Source: Heliopora coerulea | Taxonomy: Eukaryota > Cnidaria > Anthozoa > Scleralcyonacea > Helioporidae | Length of the DNA: 64,000 bases | Direction of reading: 5' to 3' | NCBI GenBank assembly: GCA_030142905.1 | Contig: JASJOG010000142.1 | Location: 1-64,000 of the forward strand | The notes under the pieces: model-generated | The model's input: the letters and a program-made list of their open reading frames with translations, nothing else | What the model was told of the DNA's origin: nothing | The model's database searches: none | Part shown: piece after piece, positions 36,540 through 47,178 of the stretch | Layout: the number at the start of each line of letters is the position of its first letter | Position numbering within the stretch: the first letter of the stretch is position 1 | Translations under genes and position numbers: made by a program

Positions 36540-37185
36540 TTGTTTGTTTGTATTGTACTTCAACCCCATTGTTGGAAAATTAATTTCTTTCTGTAAAATA
36601 TCCGAGATAATTAGAAAATTTCTAATGCCTTGAGTGGTTGACATGAACCACTTTTCTCGTTATATTAATTCGGTGGAATATATGAGAATTTCAACATTTG
36701 TGAAATGTCATTTACTTTATTCATTTAAAGTGCGGATGAAAGAACGTATAAGTTAAAATACAATTCAAAAAAATCAAATTTTGCAAATAAATTTTTTAAC
36801 AGAACTTTTTTCAAAATAAGTTTGCTAATTTAAGAGCTAAGCCGGCATTTTAGGTTAGTTTTGCTGTCCATATGACAGTAAATAAAATATATGGTTCAGT
36901 TCGACACTTGACATTATCAGTGTCCCTTCTGATAATTAATCTAAACATTTTTCTAAAACAATTACAAATCTCAGTCTAGGTGATATACAGTTGATATTTA
37001 TTTTTCTGCTTTTTTGGTTTTTAAGCAGGTAATTGGAACCACACTGGTGTTACGATTGTGTAGTTGTGATTGTTCTAACGATTGGGAGTTGAAACTGTTG
37101 ATGATGGAAGGCGCTTTTAGCCGCGGGCTATAGTGAGCGTGACATGGCTACACTAGTGGTATGCCATGTGGAGTTGAGTGAATGA
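36540..37185. other. No recognised gene
   Basis: Non-coding sequence between two LINE copies. Confidence 0.35.
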
Positions 37186-37478
37186 GTATGATAGATAGAA
37201 GATAGAAGATAGATAGAAGAACTTTATTTACCCACGCTAACATCGTCAGTATGAAACTGATTTCCACGATGGGCGTGCACATGAACATTATAAGCTACTA
37301 CAAAAGTATAGTAAATTGTTACAAAAGTTTTAGAAATTATTATAATACAGAAGGCAAAATCATTAGGGATTACTATTACACTAGAAAAAGTTCATGAGAG
37401 AAAGAGTTCAAAGGTTGAAAGTAATATAATTATAAGTTTATGATTGTTCTATTTACAGTTGTATCCTCTGAATTTAGG

Positions 37479-39740
37479 CTAGAGAATAGTATGAGCAGCA
37501 AGTTTTCTTTTAAAACAAGTAAATGATTTTGTCGCTCTAAGCTCTTCTGGTAATGAATTCCATATCGAACCCCCATTAAACATAAAGCTCTTTTTCATAT
37601 TGTTTGTACAAGGTTTAGGCAAACAAAGTGTGCCTGAGTTGTTCCGAAGATTGTATTTTATCAATTCATTTTTGAATGTAAAGAGTTCACTGAGGCAGTG
37701 TGGTCCCAAGTTATTTAATATTTTAAACATTGTTTTGGCTTTAGTTTTAATTCGTTGTTCTTTTAGAGGTTCCCACCCCAGCATGCTCAGAACAGTTTCT
37801 TGGTTTACCTCATTAGGTACATTTGCTATAATTCGAGCAGCTCTGTTGTGAAGTCTCTGAAGGCGTGTGGATTGTGTCTCTCCAAATACATTCCAAACTT
37901 CAGAGCAGTAGTTAAAGTGGGGTTGAATAATAGCATTATATACTGACCGAATTGTGTTTTGATCAACAAAATCTCGCAAACGTTTAAGGGCATATATTCC
38001 AGATGATACTTTCTTGCATATGTTGTCAGTATTGCTTTTCCAAGACAAATGCTGGTCAAGAATTACGCCTAGAATTTTGCTTTCAGAGACTTGTTCAATT
38101 TGTTTATCCTCGATATTGATTATAGGTTGTTTATCAGAAATTTTATTTAATATTGGTTTAGTCCCAATTAACATAAATTTAGTTTTTGCAACATTCAGGC
38201 TGAGTTTGTTTGATATAAGCCATTTCCGAAGTCTTTCTAAATCTGAATTCACTGTATCCTCAACCTCATTCAGTGAGTTACCAGCTGCTGTAATATTTGT
38301 ATCATCTGCAAATAACCGGGGTTTAGTTTGAGCAAGACATGATGGCAGATCATTTATGTAAAGCAAAAAGAACAGGGGACCCAAAATAGAGCCTTGTGGT
38401 ACTCCACATTTAATATTACATTCAGATGAGATAGATCCATTCACTTCACATTTCTGTTTACGATTAGTTAAGTAGGACTTAAGAAGGGAGTAGGCATTAC
38501 CTTTGATTGCATATAGTGATAACTTATCCAGTAAGATTTGGTGGTTAACAGTATCAAAGGCCTTTTTTAGGTCTATGAATACAATAAGATTAAACAATTT
38601 TCTATCCATGTTTATGTACCAGTCATTAGTACAATCTAGTAAGGCTGTAGCAGTTGAATGGAGCTCACGGAAGCCAAACTGATGTTCAGAAAACAGATTA
38701 TTTGTTTGTAAATAATCATGTAATTGGTTGTAGATAATTCGTTCCATGACTTTGCTTATGGCAGGTAGAATTGAAATAGGCCGATAATTACCTGGTAGGT
38801 TTCGATTACCATTTTTAAAAAGTGGAATTACTTTTGCCATTTTCCAGTCATTGGGGAAGGTGCATAAAGTAATACTTTGATTGAAAATGTATGTTAGCGA
38901 ATCTGAAATCATGGGTGCTGCAATTTTCATAATTTTACTGGATATTTTATCAATTCCAGTAGACTTATTACCCGATAATCGAGATAGTAACTGACACACG
39001 TTATTTACAGTAACTGGTTTGAATGAAGTAAACTCAGATTTAGTTGTCTTAATGAATTGTTTATAATGGTAATTGGTTGTACCAATCTCTTCAGCAAGAT
39101 TTGGTCCAATATTTGAAAAGTAATCATTAAAAGCCTCTGAAATATCACATTGGTTTGTCAACTTCTGTTTATCTATATTCAATTCATTTACTATTGTTTT
39201 CTTATTATATTTACCTAGTTGACTATTTATCACCTTCCAAGCAGCTTTTGGATTTTTCTTATTTGCTGAAATTTTACTGGAAAAATAATCAACTTTGGCC
39301 TGCCTAAGTTGAGTGGTTGTCTCATTTCTCACTTTCCTATAAGCAACCCAGTCTTTTTCAAGTTTGGAGATCATGGCTACTCTTTTTAACCTATCCCTTA
39401 TGTTAATCAGTTTTTTAATATCTTTTGTTATCCAGGGAACTGATTTTGATTTGATTTTCGTCTTCTGGATGGGAGCATGCTTGTTAAGAATTTCTAAAAA
39501 TAATTCTCTCCAAACATCCCACATACTATCTGGGCTATCTGCAAAGAAATATACATAATCCCATGTCTGATGTGATAAGTCTTGTAGAAACAGATTTTTG
39601 TTAAAGTTTTTCATGTTTCTAATATCAGTGATATTTTGTTTTTCGCTCTGAGTGATGTTGATTTTCCTTATAGCAAAAATAAGGCTATGGTCACTTATTC
39701 CTGTGTGGATTACACCAGACTTGCAAATTTTCTCTGGCAT
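37479..39740 (-). pseudogene. LINE ORF2: endonuclease end, reverse transcriptase
   Basis: A 753-codon frame. It begins with the last endonuclease block (GISDHSLIF, with the catalytic SDH), a linker, then the RT: NYRPISILPAISKVMERI, QFGFRELHSTATALLD, FIDLKKAFDTVNHQILL, GVPQGSILGPLFFLLYINDL, and the active-site FADD at about residue 477. The thumb/C-terminal part follows (LGVILDQHLSWKSN, PHFNYCSEVW, LHNRAARII). All catalytic Asp residues are present. It reverse-transcribes LINE RNA at the nicked target. It is separated from the upstream endonuclease only by one frameshift near 39780. Confidence 0.9.
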
Positions 39741-39745
39741 GTTTG

Positions 39746-40513
39746 TTATGAAATGATCGATGAGGAGGTCATAGTCACTCGTGTGGCTTCATTTATTAGT
39801 TGAGTTAATTGGTAGGTTTCTAATAATGATATTAGTGTCTTAGTTGGTTGATCTAAATTTGTTTTGATCAAATCACAATTCAGATCTCCAAGGATACAAA
39901 TTTCTTTATTTTCATTATCAATAGTTTGTATCAAATTTTCAAAATGGGTAAAAAATTCAGGAGAAGCATTTGGTGTTCGGTAAACAGCAACAACTATGAA
40001 AGGCCGACTGTGAGGTTTGGTTATTTCTATACAAACTGCTTCAAAATCTGTTGGTACAATGTCATGTCTTATCTGGTAGTTTAAAGAGCTACGCAGGTAG
40101 ATACATACACCACCTCCATTTCTACTTCTATCATTTCGGACAATATCATAGCCAGGTATATTAATCATATTATCAGTTATAGCTGGACTAAGCCTGGTTT
40201 CATTGAGAGCAAATAAATCTAGGTAATTTTGTGACATTATGTAAATAATTTCATTGAGTTTTTTGGGTAAACTCACAATATTCAGAAATGCCATTTTAAA
40301 TCCCCGTTGTTTTGAAAAAGATTTAAGGTTGCTTAATAGGTCATTGCAATAGGAAAGGTTGCTGCTCACATTATTCATATTATCATAAAAGGATTTCATA
40401 TCATTGGGAAAATTGTTACTTATGTTTGTTTCTAATACTTCACTGCCTATTTCCTGGTAATGTGGTAAACATTCTTCAGATGGTTTATCCAGTCTCTTGG
40501 GCGATTCTGCCAA
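39746..40513 (-). pseudogene. LINE ORF2: apurinic-type endonuclease part
   Basis: 255 codons. The APE-like fold is recognisable from AFLNIVSLPKKLNEI (catalytic Asn), LALNETRL (Glu), GGGVCIYLR, VAVYRTPNASP and ILGDLNCD (GDxN). The frame ends INEATR then runs out. Shifting by one base near 39780 restores SDYDLLIDHF in the frame of the next ORF, so a single indel breaks ORF2. The first codons overlap the end of ORF1 by about 65 nt. Confidence 0.85.
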
Positions 40514-41190
40514 TGTTGGACAGTTCGAAAAAAATCATTGCTTCTATAATTTACACTAATGTTGCTTGGCCTGATTGATCTAAGGTAATGACAAAATGCT
40601 TTACCAAGAGATCGATCACCACTTTGACTGAGGTGTAGATTTGACCGGTTAAGCATATTTCTATTTATAGTATAATTGTTAATAAATGTTGCTTTATGCT
40701 TCTTGCATAAATCAATTAAAGCATTATTAAATTTAATAATTTTGTCAGAAGGAACCTTTTTGTCATACCTCATAACAACACTTGAAACAGCAACATTCTT
40801 TGCTTTTTTCTTTGATTCCATAACAAGTGTTTCCATTTTATCCACTGATTTTTTAACTTCTTCATCCACAAGATTGTTTGTTCCAGCATGTAAAATAATG
40901 CTGTGCATTTTCTCACATCTTCCACTAAATTTCTCTTTAAATTGTTGATTTATTTGCTCGATTCTTGCTCCTCGATATGATCGGCACAAAGCTTTGGCTT
41001 GAGCAGCTCTTGAAATTTTGTTTTGATCAATGTTCTTTATCATTGAGTCACCCAAAACAAGCACTTTGGGCAAGGAGTTGCCTTTCAATTTGTGGTCTTC
41101 GCTGATGTTTCCTTCTTGATTTTGTGCATTGAAATTTTTTCTCTGAGATTCTCGATAATTGTTTAGTTGGGTGGAGAAGCATTCATTTGT
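40447..41190 (-). CDS. LINE ORF1: SGNH esterase-type protein
   Basis: The open frame runs from at least 41190, where a stop (TAA) truncates it; an internal Met lies at 41088. Blocks of the SGNH hydrolase fold are clear: VLVLGDSMIKNI (nucleophile Ser in GDS), HAGTNNL (GxND-like block III), and SNLHLSQSGDRSLG (His of the last block). ORF1 esterase domains are typical of CR1/L2 LINEs and are thought to act in RNP or membrane association. The usual N-terminal zinc finger or RRM part is missing, in line with 5' truncation. Confidence 0.8.
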   Translation of the reverse strand, partial: TNECFSTQLNNYRESQRKNFNAQNQEGNISEDHKLKGNSLPKVLVLGDSMIKNIDQNKISRAAQAKALCRSYRGARIEQINQQFKEKFSGRCEKMHSIILHAGTNNLVDEEVKKSVDKMETLVMESKKKAKNVAVSSVVMRYDKKVPSDKIIKFNNALIDLCKKHKATFINNYTINRNMLNRSNLHLSQSGDRSLGKAFCHYLRSIRPSNISVNYRSNDFFRTVQHWQNRPRDWINHLKNVYHITRK

Positions 41191-41199
41191 GAAGGTGTA

Positions 41200-41390
41200 T
41201 TAGTTATTAGAACGAGTGCGATACGGGAATTCAAAAGCGACCACCCGGCCTTAGGGTTTTACCGACAGTTAGATGGCTACGCAGTTGGCCATGCAGTGTA
41301 GAGTTTAATAAAGAAGTATGTATGAATACAGAGAGAAAGAGTAAAAGATGCGTAACATTGTCTTGTGCATAAATATCTTGGGACACAACC
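41200..41390. other. Possible PLE/LINE flank
   Basis: Short non-coding stretch; nothing firm. Confidence 0.3.
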
Positions 41391-41400
41391 CTGGACGTAC

Positions 41401-41426
41401 GTTTCGGCCTTCTGTGGCCTCTTCAG
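41401..41426 (-). ncRNA. Hammerhead-like core
   Basis: The minus strand has CTGAAGA, GGCC-ACAGAA-GGCC (perfect stem II) and GAAACGTACGTC. The core is intact by consensus. A GTA triplet lies upstream at about 41460 but stem I pairing is poor. Likely a PLE terminal-repeat remnant. Confidence 0.4.
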
Positions 41427-41429
41427 CAG

Positions 41430-41880
41430 GGATTTGGGGTTGGCAGTCAATGTTATACCGTCGGAAGAAAAGCGAGAAACAGTAAAAAATACAATAAAAT
41501 AAAATAAAATATAAGTAGAAGGAGGTAAAATGTGTGCTCACCAGCCTTGTTGTTGTCTCGTACTAACTGTTTATAACTTTTACATTGTAAGTAATTGTTA
41601 GATTATATACATACCATTGCATAACAGTGAAATATTTTCTGAAGGATTATCGCGCTTGTGGATGGGTGACATGAACGTTTGCTACCGAATAAAGAAACCT
41701 ATCCTCTTGTTACTGCACAGAGAAGCAGAAACAAGAAGGCTTCTATTACCTCTTCCATTTCTTAAGATGTTGAGCTTGATTTAAAACCCAGCCATTAATT
41801 TATTGGCAAAATCAAGTGAGTCAAAGGAGAAGACTGAAGTGATTTAACCTTTAAAACCATTTAATGCCCAGGCTTTCTAA
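41430..41880. other. No recognised gene
   Basis: Non-coding intron sequence between two LINEs. Confidence 0.35.
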
Positions 41881-42101
41881 CCTTAATAATAACTTTATTT
41901 AAACACGGTAAAACTCATCAGAGAATAAATTACATATACGTCACAAATACTAATACAATACTGTAAATTCATTACAAAGTTAATTATTTAATAATATATA
42001 TCTATTAAAATATAAAACTATTACAATAACGTTAACATAGTAAGACAAATCTGCTTTTCATGAGTGCCGTGTGAAAGAGAATTAGTTACAATAACATATA
42101 C

Positions 42102-42974
42102 CTACTTCCAGTGAGGGTAATTCTTACAGTCAAGCCGAAAAGTTCTAAGAGAGTTGGCCTGCCGCATTTCGATGGGTAGGCTGTTCCATAGAACAGCTCC
42201 CGAGTAACTAAAACTGTTTTTCATAAAATTTGTATGGGGCAAAGGAATAGCAAGTTTATTCGCCGTGTCTCGAAGAGAATAGCTAGTAATATTATTACGA
42301 TCAACAAATTTACCTCTAAGATACTGAGGAGCAAGACCATTAAGAGATTTATATACCATAATAGCCTTATGAATTTGACGTTGAGAATTAAGTTTTTTCC
42401 ATCTGAGTTTTTCAATAAGTACATCGGCATTTGCATCAAAGCTAGAAAAAGTTAAAATACGAGCCGCACGATTTTGAAGCTTCTGAATCTTGTTGGACAA
42501 AGTTTTGCTACAGTTTACCCAAACAGCACAACAATAATCAAAATGTGGCTGCAATAAAGAAGTAAAAATAGATAGTAGAAATTGGTGGGGTAAAAAAGGT
42601 CTAATTCGCTTCAGTGCTCCGATGCCACTTGCAACTTTCCTGCATAATTTATCTATATGAACATTCCTCGAAAGGTTATGATCAATATAGACCCCTAGTG
42701 ATTTAGAATAATTCACCTGTTTTATAGGTTTTTCACCAATGCTAAGAAAAGGTGCATTCTGAAACGTACTTAACCTTTGTCTCGACCAAATTAGCATGAA
42801 TTCCGTTTTGGATGAATTTAGAGTTAGTTTGTTTGCATTAAGCCATTCATTAACTCTAACGAGATCATCATTTAAATTGACTTCGATATTTTCGATGGTA
42901 TTGCTAGCAAAAGATAAGTTTATCGTCTGCATACATCCTTGACTGCGAATAATGGAGACAATTAGGCAGGTCAT
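42102..42974 (-). pseudogene. LINE RT C-terminal half
   Basis: Open for 290 codons from a point just after the active site. The catalytic YADD is encoded at 42933-42922 but in a different frame from what follows (SFASNTIENIEVNLNDDL), showing a frameshift right behind it. Then come WLNANKLTLNSSKTEFMLI, LGVYIDHNLS, LLQPHFDYCCAVW, LQNRAARIL and a terminal SYSGAVLWNSLP block. Confidence 0.85.
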
Positions 42975-44024
42975 TTATATAAATTATAAAGAGAAGCGAA
43001 CCCAAAATTGTTACGTGAGGGATGCCACAGGTTAATGGACGGTTATTCGAGAGAGAACCATTTACGAAACAGCATTGTTCACGAGAGAGTAAAAAGATTG
43101 AAACCAGTCATATGCCGTACCAGACACCCCATATTTTTTTAATTTAGACAATAAAATGTTATGATCAACTGTGTCAAAGGACTTTTTAAGATCCAAGAAG
43201 ACTACTGGATTTACATTACCTTGGTCGATATTGTAAGCCCAATTATCAGTGGCTTCAAGCAATGCGGTAACAGAATGCAAAGATCTAAAGCCTGATTGAT
43301 GTATAGATATCAAATCATTTTCAGTGAGATAGACATATAGCTGGTCGTAAACAATTCTCTCAAACACTTTAGCAACAACTGGAATTATAGAAATAGGAGG
43401 ATAGTTATTTAGATTTGAATGGTTACCATGTTTAAACAATGGAATTATTTTAGATAATTTCCATTCATCAGGAAAAATACCTGTTACTAAAGATTTAATA
43501 AAAATTGAACATAGATGAACAGCTATTAAATCAGCAGATTCACAAAGAAGTCTTGCTGAAATCTTATCCATACCTGTTGCTTTGGATTTACTTAATTTCG
43601 ATAACAAGGCATAAACCTTAGGGACAGTAGTTGGGTTCAACACAAACTGTCTATTCGTATAACTTAAATAATGCAAATACGATAGAGAATGTACATTATT
43701 AGGTATTTCGTTAGCAAGTCTAGGTCCAATATTTGAAAAATGATCGTTAAATACATCAGACAACTCGTCTGAATTAATAATAGATGTACCGTTCAGTATG
43801 ATTTCCTTTACTGATCTACATTTATGTCTCTTTGAACGGAGTTCATTTATAATTCGCCAAGTCTCACGCGAGTTGCCTTTGTTTGTGTTCAATGCATTTT
43901 TGTAATAGGATTCTTTGCTTTGTTTAATTTCATTATTTATTCTGTTTCGTAAAGTATTGAAAATACGCCAATCTTTAGCATCTTTAGACCTGCTCGCTTT
44001 AAATTTAAGTATATTTTCTCTCAT
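42975..44024 (-). pseudogene. LINE RT N-terminal half
   Basis: About 320 codons from 44024: linker, SKSKATGMDKISARLL, FPDEWKLSKIIPLFKHG, NYPPISIIPVVAKVFERIVY (R to P in the usual 'NYRPIS'), FLDLKKSFDTVDHNILL. The frame then stops, and a third frame at 42975-43060 carries CGIPHVTILGSLLFIIYIND, where the family has CGVPQGS; the loss of QG in this loop marks decay. Confidence 0.85.
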
Positions 44025-44043
44025 TAAGTATATTTTCTCTCAG

Positions 44044-44138
44044 TTAAATTTATCAATGAGTAAACTCTCCCGAATGAGATTCGGTAACTCGCCCTTTGAG
44101 TTACTCATTCGGGAGAGTTTACTCATTGATAAATTTAA
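44044..44138. repeat. 35-bp-arm palindrome
   Basis: Arms 44044-44078 and 44104-44138 are inverted copies of one PLE coding segment (plus reading FELLIRESLLIDKF). An inverted duplication at a PLE 3' part, abutting the truncated LINE. Confidence 0.85.
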
Positions 44139-44187
44139 GCCCGTCCTTAATAAAAACATCAGGTCTGTTCCACTTGCCTTATTTTAA
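44095..44187 (+). pseudogene. Penelope-like element GIY-YIG C-terminus
   Basis: The plus strand reads LLIRESLLIDKFKPVLNKN then SVPLALF and a stop at 44185-44187. This is the end of the PLE GIY-YIG endonuclease, with its catalytic Glu in RES. The rest of the ORF is missing upstream, replaced by the palindrome. A pLTR-like segment follows to about 44360. Confidence 0.7.
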
Positions 44188-44306
44188 TTAGTCTTCTCTC
44201 CTTCCGCTCTTCCTCTTCTACTTTTCCCCTCTCTTATTGGCTAATTAATTTTCACACCTTGTAAATATCGTATTTACAACCTTACCTTATCCATCATCTG
44301 TATTAC

Positions 44307-44340
44307 TTTGAAAATGTTGCGCGTTAGCAACAAAACGTCA
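44307..44340 (+). ncRNA. Hammerhead-like core, degenerate (PLE pLTR)
   Basis: TTGAAAA, GTTGC-GCGTTA-GCAAC (perfect stem II) and AAAACGTC. Same unit as 45123 but with point changes in the core (GAAAC to AAAAC), so inactive. It lies about 120 bp after a PLE stop codon, where PLE pLTR hammerheads are expected. Confidence 0.45.
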
Positions 44341-44359
44341 GTAAAGCTTGTTTAAACTA

Positions 44360-44640
44360 ACATGTTTTGGTATTTGTCGTGTTTTATCCTGTTATGGCTA
44401 TTCACATCCGAATTTTGAGGTGGGCATTAATATATTTCAAAATACTTGAACTTATGGCTGTTATACGCATTCTCTGCTGGGCCTTAATTTTTATTATTAA
44501 AGTCCATCCTTTTCAAGTAATAGCATTCCTTCACATGGCATTGAACCAGCCATTTTATGAGCTAAACGTTTATTTAAAAGGTTGTATTGACTAGAAAATT
44601 GTTAATAATTTAACATAAGTCATTTTAATTATTGCCTTAT
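44360..44640. other. SLCO intron, nothing seen
   Basis: A 75-codon plus frame here has no recognisable features. Confidence 0.3.
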
Positions 44641-44657
44641 CGTCTGTGAGAGAATAC

Positions 44658-44815
44658 CAGAACAACCGGCATAACAAGGACTTAAGTACGTAACGTTATC
44701 CGAGCCACAGACTGGCAAAGCGATTCCAAGATTACAGCTGCAATTTTGATTGCATGTGGATCCAAGCTCAACTCCTGGTACTGCAGGATATTCAACAAAT
44801 TTTCCGGTAGATATT
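44658..44815 (-). CDS. SLCO: SLCO/OATP transporter, Kazal-like exon
   Basis: The TTTGTTTTCAG acceptor precedes 44815 and the TCTG|GTATTC donor follows 44658; 158 nt. It encodes the large extracellular loop between helices 9 and 10: GKFVEYPAVPGVELGSTC, then CNQNCSCN and LPVCGSDNVTYLSPCYAGCS, the Kazal-like C-x-C...PVCG-D-xx-Y-SPC-AGC pattern specific to OATPs. Phase at its end (1) does not match the start of the 29195 exon (which needs 2), so at least one exon is missing between them. No defect is seen in this exon. Confidence 0.88.
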
Positions 44816-45029
44816 CTGAAAACAAATACAAAGAATTTAGTGGTCGCAAAATATACACGAGTTCTGTGTATCAAATATTATTGTCTTTCAGCAAATCACT
44901 GTCTTTCAAAACTGTCAAAAAGTTTTTACTTTTCCTGTCAAAAAGTTTTTCCTTGTTATATGTTTTTTTCTGACACACACATATCTAGATTCACTCACGC
45001 ATACACTTTATCTCACACTTAATTATTCA

Positions 45030-45170
45030 CTGGTTCTCACCAGTCTTTATGTTAATTTACTCCCTGTCATTGAAAATAGATTATCATATAGTCGAGAACA
45101 CCTTGTAAATTTATCACTTACTCTGAAGATGTTGCAGGATTAGCAACGAAACGTCAGCTAAATCAAAAAT
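45030..45170 (+). repeat. PLE terminal-repeat remnant
   Basis: ACACCTTGTAAAT and the following ACTCTGAAGATGTTGC...CGTCAG block match 44255-44345, so the two are copies of one PLE pLTR family on either side of the Kazal exon. Confidence 0.55.
45123..45155 (+). ncRNA. Hammerhead-like core (PLE pLTR)
   Basis: CTGAAGA (45123-45129), GTTGC-AGGATTA-GCAAC stem II (45131-45147) and GAAACGTC (45148-45155). The core and stem II are perfect. I could not find the expected ACGTH cleavage arm with pairing stem I just upstream, so activity is unproven. Confidence 0.45.
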
Positions 45171-45179
45171 ACCTTTTTC

Positions 45180-45380
45180 AATAACTTATGTCTCTATTAA
45201 TATGGGTTTATTCAAGATTATATGCTGAGCTTTGATATTCCTCACAAAATGTAATACCTACGTTGCTGCAAGGACAAAATGCAGACAGCTAAAGTTTCAC
45301 GAGCATTTTGATCAAATCATTAGAAAAAATAATTCAACCTCAGCAACAAAAATGATAATAATTGAAGAATTAGACAAGAG
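45180..45380. other. No recognised gene
   Basis: Non-coding. Confidence 0.3.
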
Positions 45381-45385
45381 ATACT

Positions 45386-45690
45386 TACCTTGCAGTGTAA
45401 TTGTAATTCTCTGAAGATGCACGGAACATTATGGGATCAGTGTGCGTTCCTTCTGTAATGCGTGAGGTCAGCGTCCACATCTTTGAAAAGCACTTGATAA
45501 GCCCAATGTCATGCTAATGAGCATATAGGGTCGTCCATATGTGCCGTACTTGTATTCTCCGAAGCGCGTAGTCTAGCAAAGGTTCACATGGATACGAACT
45601 AGATATATTCACGGGTGGGACCCTGGTCCCATAATGCTCCGTGCATCTTCAATGAATTACAATTACACGGAAAGATAAGCACCTCTGGTC
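45386..45690. repeat. DIRS-like inverted terminal segment
   Basis: CTTACCTTGCAGTGTAATTG...GATGCACGGAACATTATGGGAT at the left is mirrored at about 45627-45680. The same architecture (CTTACCT, AATTGTGATTCTCC, then a TTATGGGATC-like or GGGGTTCATGA end) occurs at 53623-53962 and 58050-58090. Confidence 0.5.
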
Positions 45691-45812
45691 TAATTTTTAA
45701 ATTCTCTTTCGATGCGCTACGTATTATGGTACCATATATGCGACTTCAAAGAACCGACGCCTGTAGTATGGAGGAAAAGTGTATTACACACATTTGTCAA
45801 TACAGTAAATTG

Positions 45813-46205
45813 CTATTCTGTGGGGATATTGTTAACTAGATGACAATAACAACCTACCAGGTAGAATTTAATCATTATTTCGTTTACAGTACTTGTAGAG
45901 AATGGAAATAATGTATTGACGTAAGCCGTTGTTCTTGATTCATCCCACGTAGTTTTGTATCTTGGCAATGGGGGTTTCGCAAGGTGTACTCCTCCCAGGT
46001 TTCGCGTGACGAGAGCATGTCCACCGACTTTGTCGTTATTGAGAATTTGCAAGGTAGATGATTGGGTAGAACGGCAAGAATTGAAAGCACTGTAGCTTTT
46101 ACCGTTTTGAGAATTTTCAGCAAGGAAATTGGTTACGTATACAGGAGTGGCTTCAAGAGGATTGACTTTCCTGCTAGTACATCACTCAATCTACCTTTGC
46201 CAGTT
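45813..46205 (-). pseudogene. DIRS tyrosine recombinase fragment (minus)
   Basis: The minus strand reads the SAM-like N-terminal part of a DIRS recombinase: YSAFNSCRSTQSSTL (usual 'SYSSINTARSALS'), then PPLPRYKTTWDESRTTAYVN (usual 'PxPKYxxTWDV'). The catalytic half is absent. It abuts the left end of the next DIRS element in the opposite orientation. Confidence 0.6.
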
Positions 46206-46333
46206 GCAGCCATACTGTTTTGTGTCTTATTCTCCTTCGTATAATACTCCGCACTGCGGGATTCATGATGCATTTTTTGCCACTATTCACCAGGCCATCA
46301 CGGTTCAAAGCACTTTGTTATGCAAATGAAGCA

Positions 46334-46342
46334 CTATATAAG
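46334..46342 (+). promoter_or_regulatory. TATA-like box in DIRS left terminus
   Basis: CTATATAAG about 85 bp before the gag ATG (46426), within the terminal repeat; the mirror copy is at about 53810. Likely element promoter. Confidence 0.4.
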
Positions 46343-46425
46343 ACACCTTTGGCCCAACCCACATTGTCTTTTTTTCGCGTGCATTACACCTTGTCATCAC
46401 GACCGAACTAACCCTGTCGATCTTT

Positions 46426-46656
46426 ATGGGCGACCAACAAGCTGATACCGAAAGCGAATTACCTACGCCGCCAACAAGTATGTCCGTTGAAGCTCGTATT
46501 GATGTTCTTTTCAAACACATGGCCCGAATTACGGCACAGTTGGCGCATCTGACCAAAGCGATTGACACCGACCCCATTGCTCTCGACCTTGCAGAAGAAC
46601 CTCGACAAAGCGACGCAGACGCCGTCTCTGTGTTTGATCCTGCTGACAGTATATAG
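46426..46656 (+). pseudogene. DIRS gag, N-terminal part
   Basis: ATG at 46426 starts MGDQQADTESELPTPPTSMS, a low-complexity acidic start, then a helical segment RIDVLFKHMARITAQLAHLT, and a frame that stops at 46654-46656. Up to the hAT insertion the remaining gag is out of frame. The gag of DIRS elements packages RNA. Confidence 0.6.
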
Positions 46657-47178
46657 TCAGGAATCAGGCGGTAAAATCCTCGGCGAGGCTGAGCTACCGC
46701 ATACTGATCTTTACAAGGATTCGGAAGATTGAGGGCCCGTCAGTTGCTGAGGGAATCGCTAAAAAGATGAATAGTTCCAGAGGTGGATTCAGCCTTTATC
46801 ATGGCAGGTTCCAAGCACCAAATGGGAAATTCTTCTAGGGGGGTCTGGGAGCATGCTTCCCCAGGAAATTTTGAAACCTGAAGTCTCTGAGATGCCATCT
46901 CCTGCATTATAGGGGCAACTTTATATACAACTGGCTTGTTTGCAAAAAGCCACAAAAGGTTCCTCAAAACATAACACATTATCAACTTGTAGAGCAAAAT
47001 TTATTTTTATTCTGTTTTTCATATTATGAAAAATAATAAAAATATAATTGGTCAGGTATTAGCCATTAACATGTTGCCAGGCTTGACCACGGGGAGGTTC
47101 CTGACCTACAAGCCCATAGATGCTCTGAAAAGAGCAGTGTCAATGTACAGAAGATATAAGAAAAAAACAGGGAAAATG

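Larger units (their letters stand above)
37190..41193 (-). mobile_element. CR1/L2-type LINE, nearly intact
   Basis: A non-LTR retrotransposon about 4 kb long. Read 5' to 3' on minus: ORF1 with an SGNH esterase domain, then ORF2 with endonuclease and RT overlapping ORF1 slightly. A short 3' UTR with AATAAA (complement of 37223-37229) and a GATAGAA-type repeat tail (37190-37219) follow, as usual for CR1/L2 LINEs. ORF1 is cut by a stop at about 41193, so the element is probably 5' truncated. It sits antisense-free (same strand) in an SLCO intron. Confidence 0.88.
41885..44035 (-). mobile_element. Second CR1/L2-type LINE, decayed and 5' truncated
   Basis: Minus-strand RT in two main frames, with an AATAAAG near 41890 and a TTATTA-type tail at 41882-41890. 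The endonuclease and ORF1 are absent; the 5' end breaks at about 44035 into a palindrome. Similar overall plan to the LINE at 37-41 kb but clearly a different family. Confidence 0.85.

Noticed and set aside
45385..45395. Splice donor of an upstream SLCO exon (complement of CTTACCT)
   Set aside because: The motif is part of the DIRS-type terminal repeat, found also at 53644 and 53933.
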